The notes under the pieces were generated by a model. The model had not been told where the DNA came from, ran no database searches, and saw nothing but the letters and a program-made list of their open reading frames with translations. DNA of 64,000 nt. Source: Gammaproteobacteria bacterium. Its GTDB lineage: Bacteria > Pseudomonadota > Gammaproteobacteria > Nevskiales > Nevskiaceae. Shown here piece by piece: positions 20,129 through 28,430 of this stretch (positions are counted from its first letter, which is position 1; every line of letters starts with the position of its first letter). A program made the position numbers and the translations under genes. The stretch lies in NCBI GenBank assembly GCA_026398815.1, contig JAPLSA010000017.1:496001-560000 (forward strand), given 5' to 3'.

Positions 20129-21336
20129 ACGCGGCCATCGACGGCCTGCGCGATCCGGCGACCATCCGGGCCCGGGCGCGCACCATCTCGGCCGCCGTCG
20201 CCGATGCCCAGTCGCCGTACTGGCAGTTCGACGAATCGCGCCTCGAATCGGCGGCCCAGACCGTTGCCGAGATCACCCGGACGCGCTACCCGACGCTGGC
20301 GATTCCGTATCACAGCCGCTGGCGGCATTTCGAGGCCGGCGGCGTCGACCGCGCCGCCGAACTGGATGCCGCGCTGGCCGGTCGCGATCCCGACGAGCAG
20401 GCCCGCAGCCGCATCGATCTGGCGATCGTCGCCGTGCTGCTCGATGCCGGCGCCGGGCCGCAGTGGCACTACCGCGATGGCGCGCACCGCTGCAGCCGCT
20501 CGGAAGGCCTGGCAGTAGCCAGCTTCCGCGCCTTCATGGCCGGCGCGTTCTCGTCCGACCCGGCGCAGCCGCTGCGGGTGGATGGCGCAGCGTTGCAGCA
20601 GTTCGATGCCGGCCGGCTGGCCGCGCTGTTCCAGGTGCACGCCGACAATCCGCTGGTCGGCCTCGATGGCCGCGTCGAACTGCTGCGCCGTCTTGGCCAG
20701 GTGCTGCAGGCGCAGCCGCAGGCCTTCGGTGCCGATGCCCGGCCGGGCGGCCTGTTCGATCTGCTCACCGATCACGGCCGGCACCGCGAGATCGACGCCA
20801 GCGCGCTGCTGCGCGCCGTGCTCGACCACAGCAGCGACATCTGGCTGGCCGGCAACCGGCTGGCCGGCGTCGCGCTCGGCGATGTCTGGCCGCATCCGCT
20901 GGCCGGCGGTTGCGGCTACGGCAGCGGCTGGATGCCGTTCCACAAACTCAGCCAGTGGCTGACCTATTCGCTGTTCGAGCCGTTCGAATGGGCCGGCATC
21001 ACCGTCAACGGCCGCGAGGCGCTGACCGGCCTCGCCGAATACCGCAACGGCGGCCTGCTGATCGACAGCGGCGTGCTGAACCTGCGCGATCCGCCGCTGG
21101 CCGAGCAACCGTGGCGGGCCAGCGACACGCTGATCGTCGAATGGCGGGCGCTGACCGTGCACCTGCTCGACGTCATCGCCGACCGGGTGCGCGCCCTGCT
21201 CGGCCGCAGCCGCGAGGAACTGCCGCTGGCCTGCGTGCTGGAAGGCGGCACCTGGGCCGCCGGCCGCGCGCTGGCCGCCGAACGGCGCGGCGGCCTGCCG
21301 CCGCTGAACATCGTCAGCGACGGCACCGTGTTCTGA
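20125..21336 (+). CDS. DUF1688 family protein, URC4-type uracil catabolism
   Basis: 403 residues from GTG 20125, overlapping the previous stop (GTGA). Landmarks of DUF1688: a helical N-terminus ([20 protein letters not shown]), [78 protein letters not shown] and the C-terminal [13 protein letters not shown]...[10 protein letters not shown]. No signal peptide or TM segment, so cytoplasmic. In yeast URC4 is required for uracil breakdown; its chemistry is, to my knowledge, not firmly assigned. Coupling with the URC1-like gene and upp makes the pathway assignment strong. Confidence 0.88.
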
Positions 21337-21364
21337 ACCACCCCTGTTCCGAGGACCGCCGCCG

Positions 21365-22000
21365 ATGACTACCGGCACCGTGCACCTGATCGACCATCCG
21401 CTGGTCCAGCACAAGCTGACCCTGCTGCGGAAGAAGACCGCCAGCGTCAACAGCTTCACGCGCCTGCTCGACGAGGTGTCGGCGCTGATGGCCTACGAGC
21501 TGACCCGCGACATGCCGATGCACGAGGTCGAGATCGAGACCCCGATCTGCGCGATGCGCTCGAAGCTGATCGACGGCAAGAAGATCGTGCTGGTGCCGAT
21601 CCTGCGCGCCGGCCTGGGCTTTCTGACCGGCATGCGCAGCGTGGTGCCCGGCGCCCGCGTCGGCCACATCGGCCTGTATCGCGATCCGAAGACGCTCGGC
21701 GCCATCGAGTACTACTTCAAGATGCCGTCCGGCATGCGCGAGCGCGACGCCATCGTGCTCGACCCGATGCTGGCCACCGGCAATTCGGCGATCGCGGCCG
21801 TCGACCGGCTGAAGGAATGCCGGCCGCGCTCGATCCGCTACGTCTGCCTGCTGACCTGCCCGGAAGGCCTCGGCAACTTCCACCGCCAGCACCCCGACGT
21901 GCCGGTCTACACCGCCGCGATCGACGACGGCCTGAACGAGCACGGCTACATCGTGCCGGGCCTCGGCGACGCCGGCGACCGGCTGTTCGGCACCCGCTGA
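21365..22000 (+). CDS. upp: Uracil phosphoribosyltransferase
   Basis: Converts uracil and PRPP to UMP. 211 residues, standard length (208). PRPP loop [12 protein letters not shown], flexible-loop arginine in [26 protein letters not shown] and the uracil-binding C-terminus [18 protein letters not shown] are complete. It lies 28 bp after the DUF1688 gene, with Shine-Dalgarno GAGGA upstream. In this cluster it probably primes uracil for the URC route, although ordinary salvage would also be served. Confidence 0.95.
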   Translation: MTTGTVHLIDHPLVQHKLTLLRKKTASVNSFTRLLDEVSALMAYELTRDMPMHEVEIETPICAMRSKLIDGKKIVLVPILRAGLGFLTGMRSVVPGARVGHIGLYRDPKTLGAIEYYFKMPSGMRERDAIVLDPMLATGNSAIAAVDRLKECRPRSIRYVCLLTCPEGLGNFHRQHPDVPVYTAAIDDGLNEHGYIVPGLGDAGDRLFGTR

Positions 22001-22032
22001 GGCGCGTCGCCGCCGGCAGCGACGACGCTCAG
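21997..22032. terminator. Hairpin between convergent upp and GGDEF genes
   Basis: CTGAG..CGTCGC pairs with GCGACG..CTCAG across the 28-bp convergent gap, with a 3x3 internal loop. It overlaps both stop codons and could act in both directions. No clear T tract is present, so the call is tentative. Confidence 0.4.
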
Positions 22033-25000
22033 GCGGCGGGCGGCGACACCGGGTCCGGCTCGCCGCCGGCCATGCAGACCCGGTTCCGGCCGCTGCGCTT
22101 GGCCGTGTACAGCGCAGCGTCGGCCCGCTTCAGCAGGTCAGCACCCTGAAGCGCATCCTGCGGATAGCGCGCGAGCCCGATCGACACGGTGATCGGCGGC
22201 AGCAGGCGGCCTTGGCGCAGGATGCGCATCGCCTCGGCCGCCTTGCGCACGCGCTCGGCGCAGCTGGCGACCTGCTCGCCGCTGCCCGCGACATCGTTGA
22301 CGATCATCACGAACTCCTCGCCACCGAGGCGGAACACGGACTCGTCGTTGCGGACCGTGCGCAGCAGCAGCCCGCCGGTCTCGCGCAGCACCTCGTCGCC
22401 GATGTCGTGCCCGTGCTCGTCGTTGATGCGCTTGAAATGGTCGATGTCGATCATCAGCAGCGCGAAACTGCGGCCGTTGCGCGCCTGGTCGGCGATCCGG
22501 CTGCGCAGCAGTTCGTCGAAGTGGCGACGGTTGTGGAGGCCGGTCAACGGATCGCGGATCGCCTGCCGGCGCAGCTCCTCGCGCAGCTGCACGTTGCCAA
22601 TCGCCAGTCCGACCTGTTCGGCGACATTGCGCACCAGTACCGGGTCCGGCGGCATGTCCACGGCATCGAGCTGCTCGCTCCATTCCAGATGGATCAGGCC
22701 GATCGTCTCGCCCAGCGCAAGCACCGGTGCGCAGGTGTGAGGACGCTGTTCCAGCGGCCGGTGCTGGCCGTGCAGGTGCGGACACATCAGCGGATCGGCC
22801 GGATCCTCGACGCGCAGGATCTGCCCCCGACGCATACCCCAGCAGTCGTCCTGGGACAGACTCGGCGGCGCTGCCGATACCCGCCCCCAGTTGCTGAGCA
22901 AGCGCATCCGTCCGGTGCTGGCGCTGCCCTCGGCCTCGGTCAGCCAGACCGCGCCGCCGCAGCGGGTAAAGACCTGCGGCAGGTAGCGCTCGATGATCCG
23001 GCTCGACTCCGGCAGATCGCGTGCGGCGGTCAGCAGCGCCATCATCTCGCCGACCAGGCGCAATTCCTGGTTGCGCAGCGCCCAGTTGCGCACGGAGGCG
23101 TTGAGCTGGCCGGTGCGCAAGGCCACGCGGCGTTCCAGATCGGTGTTGAGCTTGCGGATTTCTGCCTCGGCGCGGCGCCGCTCGGTGATGTCGACCACCA
23201 CCAGGGTCAGGCGCACCGGGTCGGGCGCGCCCACGCCGCCCTCCAGCCGACGGGCGTAGATCTCCACCCAGACCGGCTTTCCGTCGCCCCGCCGGTAGCG
23301 CTTCTCCAGGGTGTACTCGGGGATCTCGCCGGCGATCAGCTGCGCACGCAGCGCCGCTTCGGCAGCGCGGTCGCGGGCATCGGTGATCTCCTCGCAACTG
23401 TGCTGATGCAGGCTTTCGGCGTCGTGGCCGACGATCTCGCGGAAGCGCCGGTTGACCATCAGCCAATTGCCGTCCGCATCGATGATCACGTTACCGACCG
23501 CCGACTGATCGAAGATGCTTCGGAAACGCGCCTGGCTGTCGCGCAGCGCCGCCAGCGTGAATTGCGCGTCGCTGACATCCTTGACCATCGAAAGGATGGA
23601 CACCACCTCGCCATCGGCATCGCGCAGCACCGAGTTGTGCCACTGGCACCACAAGATGCGCCCGTCCTTGTGCAGGTTCCGGTTGGCAACTTCGGCATAG
23701 GTGCTCCGTTCATCGAGCATCCGCGTCAGATCAGCCACCACTCTCGGCAGGTCGTCGCCGTGGACAAACGGCCAGTCGTTGCCCCTCAGCCCCAGCACCT
23801 CGTGAGCCATCCAGCCGTACAGCTCGGTGGCCCGCTTCGACCAGCGCCGGACACGGAAATCCGGCGACCATTCAATGGTCGCAAGCGGCGTGTTCTCCAG
23901 GTGGAATTCGCGAATCCGCCGATGCTCGGCTGCTTCGGCTTCCGCTGCCCTGGCCGCACTGATGTCCTCGACCACCGACACAAAACGCATGGGCGTGCTA
24001 GCCGTGGCGTCGATTCGGCCGACGTGCAGGCGCGCCCAGATCACTCGGCCGTCGGGTGCCAGAAAGCGCTTCTCCATCGTGTAGCGGTCGATCTCGCCAG
24101 CCGCCACCTGACGCGCCTGGAGCAGATCGATTTCAAGATCGTCCGGGTGGGTCAGGCTCTGGAAATCGCTGCTCAGCAGTTCGGCCTCGTTGCGGCCGAC
24201 GATCTCGCACAGCCGCTGGTTGACCGTCAGCCAGCGGCCGTTGCCGTCAAGCATGGCGATGCCGACGCCGGCCTGCTCGAAGATCGCGCGCAACTCCTTG
24301 CGGCTGGTATCGAGCCGCAGATTGTTGTGCATCAGTTCGGACACATCGAGGCCGGCGGTGAAGAAGAATTCCGGCCGGCCTTCGCTATCTAGCAGGCAGC
24401 GGCTGTACCAGCGGAACCAGGCCAGCTGCCCGTCACGGCGACAGGTCTGGCGCAGGCTTTCCACCGTGGTGCGCCGGCCGGACAGGAACTCGGCCATCAC
24501 CCGTTCGTGATCGTCGGCTTCCTCGCCCACCAGCACGCCGGCCTCGCGAAGGCTGCGCCCGACAACTTCGCTGGCCGTCCAGCCGAGCAACGCTTCCGCC
24601 TGCTGCGACCAGCTGCGCACCCGGAGGTCGCGGTCCCATTCGATCAAGGCCAGCGGCAGGTTCTGGAAATGGAATTCCTGATGGCGCTTGCGCTCGTCGG
24701 CCCGGGCTTCGGCGCGCACGCGGTCGCTGATGTCGATGGCAATCACCACGGCCCGCGCCGGCTGGCCGGGCCCGTCATCGACGCGGCGGATGTGCCGCGA
24801 CAGCCACACCGGATGACCGTCGCGATGCAGCCAGACGGCTTCGTCGCGCAGTTCGGAAACGGCTGCGCCGGGGTTGCCGATGAAAGCCAGCATCGACGCC
24901 TGGCGATGGCTGCGCTCGGCTTCCGGCAGCAGCCGGCACAGCGGCGTGCCGACCAGTTCGGCGCGGGAATAGCCCAGCATCCGGGCCAGCTGCTCGTTGA

Positions 25001-25721
25001 CTTCCAGCCAGCAGGCCTCGGCGTCGACCAGACCGATGCCGGTGGTGCCCTGCTCGAAGATCAGCCGCAGGCGCGCCTCCGAGCGCGAAAGATCCTGTTG
25101 CGCCGCTTCCGCCGCCGTGACCGTCTGCGGGGCGCTCAGGTCGCGCTGCTCGGACATCCAGACCATCAGCAGCGCCAGGAAGATCGCCATCATCAGCCAG
25201 ACGAACAGCAAGGTGCCGACCAGGTAGGGACGCGGCGACGGCTCGGCGAGGAACGGCGCCAGCGTGGCGGTGACGATCAGCGCCTGGACCAGCCAGATGC
25301 CCGTTGCAACACGGATCGCGCGCGGATGCGGCAGCAGCACCACGCACAGCAGTGACAGCACCGGCAGCGTGGCATGCGCCGGCAGGAACACCTGGGTGCG
25401 CGGGTCGTCGTAAGCGCTGCCGAACTTCAGCATCAGCAGGCGTTCGCAGACCAGCAGCGTCATCAGGCCGACAGTCAGGTTGGCCGCAGTTTGCTGGCGT
25501 ACCGCGCCGCTGAGGATCGCCGGCATCAGCACCAGCAGCGTGCCGCCGGTCACCGCGAACAGCGCCGGCTCCCAGACGGCCACTCCCGGCTGCGCGGCCA
25601 GTCCGAACGACCAGCTCACTGCAGCCAGCGCCGCCAGCACCATGACCAGCGCCACCCGCAGCCGCTGGGCGCCGAAAGACGCAGCGGTATGGCCGTATGA
25701 CAGCGGCTTCATCGTGGGCAT
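22029..25721 (-). CDS. Membrane multi-PAS diguanylate cyclase
   Basis: About 1230 residues. The N-terminus has five to six TM segments (residues ~20-200), then a chain of five PAS/PAC units (LRLIFEQGTTGIGLVDAEAC; HFQNLPLALIEWDRDLRV; LRAIFEQAGVGIAMLDGNG; HLENTPLATIEWSPDFRV; FRSIFDQSAVGNVIIDADG), a coiled coil (IRKLNTDLERRVALRTGQLN), a GAF-like domain and a C-terminal GGDEF domain with FRLGGEEFVMIVND. The active-site GGEEF is intact, so c-di-GMP synthesis is expected. The inhibitory-site position reads RNDE where RxxD is usual, so feedback inhibition may be weak. Alternate PAS units are near-duplicates (FEQAG.. and ..LA.IEW types), pointing to internal duplication. ATG 25721 is chosen because GGAGG precedes it; TTG 25757 is an alternative. 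Confidence 0.93.
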   Translation of the reverse strand: MPTMKPLSYGHTAASFGAQRLRVALVMVLAALAAVSWSFGLAAQPGVAVWEPALFAVTGGTLLVLMPAILSGAVRQQTAANLTVGLMTLLVCERLLMLKFGSAYDDPRTQVFLPAHATLPVLSLLCVVLLPHPRAIRVATGIWLVQALIVTATLAPFLAEPSPRPYLVGTLLFVWLMMAIFLALLMVWMSEQRDLSAPQTVTAAEAAQQDLSRSEARLRLIFEQGTTGIGLVDAEACWLEVNEQLARMLGYSRAELVGTPLCRLLPEAERSHRQASMLAFIGNPGAAVSELRDEAVWLHRDGHPVWLSRHIRRVDDGPGQPARAVVIAIDISDRVRAEARADERKRHQEFHFQNLPLALIEWDRDLRVRSWSQQAEALLGWTASEVVGRSLREAGVLVGEEADDHERVMAEFLSGRRTTVESLRQTCRRDGQLAWFRWYSRCLLDSEGRPEFFFTAGLDVSELMHNNLRLDTSRKELRAIFEQAGVGIAMLDGNGRWLTVNQRLCEIVGRNEAELLSSDFQSLTHPDDLEIDLLQARQVAAGEIDRYTMEKRFLAPDGRVIWARLHVGRIDATASTPMRFVSVVEDISAARAAEAEAAEHRRIREFHLENTPLATIEWSPDFRVRRWSKRATELYGWMAHEVLGLRGNDWPFVHGDDLPRVVADLTRMLDERSTYAEVANRNLHKDGRILWCQWHNSVLRDADGEVVSILSMVKDVSDAQFTLAALRDSQARFRSIFDQSAVGNVIIDADGNWLMVNRRFREIVGHDAESLHQHSCEEITDARDRAAEAALRAQLIAGEIPEYTLEKRYRRGDGKPVWVEIYARRLEGGVGAPDPVRLTLVVVDITERRRAEAEIRKLNTDLERRVALRTGQLNASVRNWALRNQELRLVGEMMALLTAARDLPESSRIIERYLPQVFTRCGGAVWLTEAEGSASTGRMRLLSNWGRVSAAPPSLSQDDCWGMRRGQILRVEDPADPLMCPHLHGQHRPLEQRPHTCAPVLALGETIGLIHLEWSEQLDAVDMPPDPVLVRNVAEQVGLAIGNVQLREELRRQAIRDPLTGLHNRRHFDELLRSRIADQARNGRSFALLMIDIDHFKRINDEHGHDIGDEVLRETGGLLLRTVRNDESVFRLGGEEFVMIVNDVAGSGEQVASCAERVRKAAEAMRILRQGRLLPPITVSIGLARYPQDALQGADLLKRADAALYTAKRSGRNRVCMAGGEPDPVSPPAA

Positions 25722-25938
25722 CGGAATTCGGTGACCTCCGGCTGCTGACAATGACAACGGTTCATCGCTCGCAAAAGCCCGGTGCAGTAATCATTCCCCA
25801 ACACGGCCTGCGCCGCCGCATCGGCAGGCGAGCCACCGGGCGGCCCCGCCGTGGCGTACCGCGGCGCCAGGCCGACGGCGGATTGCCCTCATCCGCAATC
25901 GGGTCGGCCAGGAAACGGATCCACGGCGCGGGGCGCAC

Positions 25939-27072
25939 CTAGCGCTCCGGCAGCGGGTCCGGCTCGCCGCCGGGCACCTCGCCGACCGCAGGCTTCTGCG
26001 GCCGCTCGCCGCCGCGCCAGGCGCGCAGCTGGAACACATAGGTCAGCACCTGGGCGACGGCCGCGTAGAGCTGGGCCGGGATTTCCTCGTCCAGATCGCA
26101 GCCGCGATACAGCGCGCGGGCCAGCGGCGGCGCTTCGACCAGCGGAATACGATGCTCGGCGGCGTGCTCACGGATCGCCGCCGCCACCGTGTCGACGCCC
26201 TTGGCCACCACCACCGGCGCCCGGTTCCGGCCAGCCGTGTACTTCAGCGCCACGGCGTAGTGCGTGGGATTGGTGACGATGACATCGGCGCTCGGCACCT
26301 TCTCCATCATCCGCCGCTGCGACAGCTCCGCCTGCAGGCGGCGGATGCGCCCCTTGACCTCCGGGCTGCCTTCGCTCTGCTTGTATTCCTGCTTGATCTC
26401 CTGCCGCGACATCTTCAGCTGCTTGGCGTAGCTCCACAGCTGCCAGGGAACGTCGATGAAAGCGATCAGGCCGAGTGCGGCACACATCCAGACGAACGTC
26501 GACGCCACCAGCCCGATGCCGTGGCCGATCGCCTGGGTCGAAGGCTCCACACCCAGCCCCAGCAGTTCGCCGCGCGAACCCCACCAGCTGATGCCGGCGA
26601 TCAGGCCGACGATCAGGAACTTGGCGATGCTCTTGGCCAACTCGACGAGACTGTTGGTCGAGAACATCCGGCCCAGGCCGGTGATCGGATTGAGCCGGCT
26701 GAAATCCGGCTGCAGCGCCTTCGAACTCAGGTTCCAGCCGCCGATCAGCATCGGCGCCACCAGTGCCGCGAAGAAGGTGGCGAACATGATCGGCGCAACA
26801 ATCAGCAGGCCGACCCGCATCGCTTCGCCGATCGCCGCCGGCAGCCGCGACGGATCGTCGAGCCTGACGGCATCGAAGCGCAGCGCGTTCTGCATGAAGC
26901 CCAGCGCCCGGCTGCCCAGCGTGTTGCCGAAGCTGATCATCAGCGCCGCACCGGCCCCCATCACCACTGCCGTCGACAGCTCGCGCGAGCGCGGCAGCTG
27001 GCCGCGCTCGCGCGCTTCGCGCTTGCGTTTTTCGGTAGCGGGTAAGGTTTTTTCTTCGGCGCTGTCAGACAC
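25939..27072 (-). CDS. flhB: FlhB, flagellar export switch protein (GTG start)
   Basis: Inner-membrane gate and substrate-specificity switch of the flagellar type III export apparatus. 377 residues: charged N-terminus (EEKTLPATEKRKREARERGQ), four TM segments, then the cytoplasmic autocleavage domain with NPTHYAVALKY (cleavage between Asn and Pro at about residue 264). The C-terminal tail RGGERPQKPAVGEVPGGEPD is Pro/Gly rich. It overlaps fliR by 8 bp; GGAG precedes the GTG. It is the last gene of fliQ-fliR-flhB. Confidence 0.96.
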   Translation of the reverse strand: MSDSAEEKTLPATEKRKREARERGQLPRSRELSTAVVMGAGAALMISFGNTLGSRALGFMQNALRFDAVRLDDPSRLPAAIGEAMRVGLLIVAPIMFATFFAALVAPMLIGGWNLSSKALQPDFSRLNPITGLGRMFSTNSLVELAKSIAKFLIVGLIAGISWWGSRGELLGLGVEPSTQAIGHGIGLVASTFVWMCAALGLIAFIDVPWQLWSYAKQLKMSRQEIKQEYKQSEGSPEVKGRIRRLQAELSQRRMMEKVPSADVIVTNPTHYAVALKYTAGRNRAPVVVAKGVDTVAAAIREHAAEHRIPLVEAPPLARALYRGCDLDEEIPAQLYAAVAQVLTYVFQLRAWRGGERPQKPAVGEVPGGEPDPLPER

Positions 27073-27850
27073 TGCCCGGGCTCCGCAGCAGTTCCACGAT
27101 CAGCGCGAAGGCCAGATCGAGCAGATGGTCGAGCACCGCCGCCAGCGTCGGCAGGCTGTAGCTCAGCAACACCAGACCGGCCGCCAGCGCGATCGGGAAG
27201 CCGACCGACAGCGCGCTCAGCGCCGGCGCCGACCGGCTCATCACGCCGAACGCCAGATTGACCAGCAGCAGCGCGATCATCACCGGCAACGCGATCTGCA
27301 CGCCGCCGACGAACAGGTTCGCGCCCCAGCGGGCCAGCATCGAGAAGGCGTCGGCGTCCAGCCCATGACCGCCCACCGGCAGGCTCTGGAAACTGGCTGC
27401 CAGCACCTCGATCAGCCGCAGATGGCCGCCGACCGACAGGAACAGCAGGGTCGCCATCACCATCAGCAGCTGACCCACGACCGGCGTGCCGGCACCTCGG
27501 AGCGGATCGACCAGCTGGGCGAACGACAGGCCCATGCCGTAGGAAATCAGCTCGCCAGCCAGCACCACGGCTTCGAAGACCACCATCAGCACGAAGCCCA
27601 TCGCCACGCCGATCAGCAGCTGCTCGCCCACCTGCAGCCACCACTCGGCCTTGAAGGTTTCAAGCAGTGGCGGCGCCGGCAGCAGGGGCGCCAGCACCAA
27701 GGTCAGCAGCACCATCAGCACCACGCGAATTCGCAACGGCACCACCCGCCCGCCGAGCACCGGCGCCGTGGCCAGCACACCGCCGATCCGCACCATCGGC
27801 CAGAACCAGGTCTGGAGCCAGGCGATCAGCTGAGTGTCGGTGAAGGTCAT
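27065..27850 (-). CDS. fliR: FliR, flagellar export protein
   Basis: Core membrane protein of the FliPQR export channel. 261 residues with about six TM segments; MVRIGGVLATAPVLGGRVVP at the N-terminus, EWWLQVGEQLLIGVAMGFVL in the middle and SYSLPTLAAVLDHLLDLAF at the C-terminus match the family. ATG 27850. It lies 15 bp downstream of fliQ and overlaps flhB, so fliQR-flhB are one translation-coupled block. Confidence 0.95.
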   Translation of the reverse strand: MTFTDTQLIAWLQTWFWPMVRIGGVLATAPVLGGRVVPLRIRVVLMVLLTLVLAPLLPAPPLLETFKAEWWLQVGEQLLIGVAMGFVLMVVFEAVVLAGELISYGMGLSFAQLVDPLRGAGTPVVGQLLMVMATLLFLSVGGHLRLIEVLAASFQSLPVGGHGLDADAFSMLARWGANLFVGGVQIALPVMIALLLVNLAFGVMSRSAPALSALSVGFPIALAAGLVLLSYSLPTLAAVLDHLLDLAFALIVELLRSPGSV

Positions 27851-27865
27851 CTGCGGCTCGCCGCG

Positions 27866-28135
27866 TCAGTGCAGCAGCGACGGAATGCTTTCGAACAGCC
27901 GCTTGGTGTACTCCACCAGCAGGCCCAGCATCCACGGGCCGGCAATGACGATCACCGCCGCACAGGCGGCGAGCTTCGGGATGAAGCTGAGCGTCTGCTC
28001 GTTGACCTGGGTCGCCGCCTGGAACACGCCGATGACCACGCCGACGGCCAGCGCCGTCAACAGCAGCGGCGCGGCCAGCATCAGCACCAGCTGCAAGGCC
28101 TGGCTGCCAATGGTGAGGACGGTTTCGGGGGTCAT
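27866..28135 (-). CDS. fliQ: FliQ, flagellar export protein
   Basis: 89 residues with two TM helices (LVLMLAAPLLLTALAVGVVI and AACAAVIVIAGPWMLGLLVE), joined by FQAATQVNEQTLSFIPKL, the hallmark loop of FliQ/SctS. Normally it follows fliP directly; here 7.5 kb of foreign DNA lies between the two. The coding sequence itself is complete. Confidence 0.95.
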   Translation of the reverse strand: MTPETVLTIGSQALQLVLMLAAPLLLTALAVGVVIGVFQAATQVNEQTLSFIPKLAACAAVIVIAGPWMLGLLVEYTKRLFESIPSLLH

Positions 28136-28430
28136 GGGAGCGAGCCGCAGTTCGGATGCTTGCTCGCTTGCAATCGCCGTGCTCGACGGCAGCAGCGCAA
28201 AGCGTGACGGAAATGTGACGCTGCGGAATAGAGGCGTCAGCCACGCTGATTAATGGTGTTGGCTACGCGTGTTCACGAAAGCCAACTGTGTGAACGTTCG
28301 TATTTTTTCCTACCTTCGCCAGCACTTTCGCGAAAATGATGATCCGAATCACGTTTACCAGTACGCAGTGTGTTGATACTGTCTACAAAGACGGACAAAA
28401 CTTGGTCACGCCAGCAAAAGGATCTTGCAC
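28136..28430. other. 295-bp divergent region fliQ / rhs
   Basis: Left part is G+C rich like the host; from about 28250 it turns A+T richer (ATTTTTTCC, AAAATGATGATC), which marks the left edge of the imported segment. AAGGA at 28413-28417 is the Shine-Dalgarno for the RHS gene. No clear terminal repeat of a mobile element was found. Confidence 0.5.
28169..28184 (-). promoter_or_regulatory. Degenerate sigma-54-like site before fliQ
   Basis: Minus strand reads GAGCAC-GGCGA-TTGCA, against TGGCAC-N5-TTGCA. The -12 half is perfect but the -24 GG is AG. It lies about 35 bp before the fliQ ATG. It might drive the stranded fliQR-flhB block, but the -24 defect makes this weak. Confidence 0.25.
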
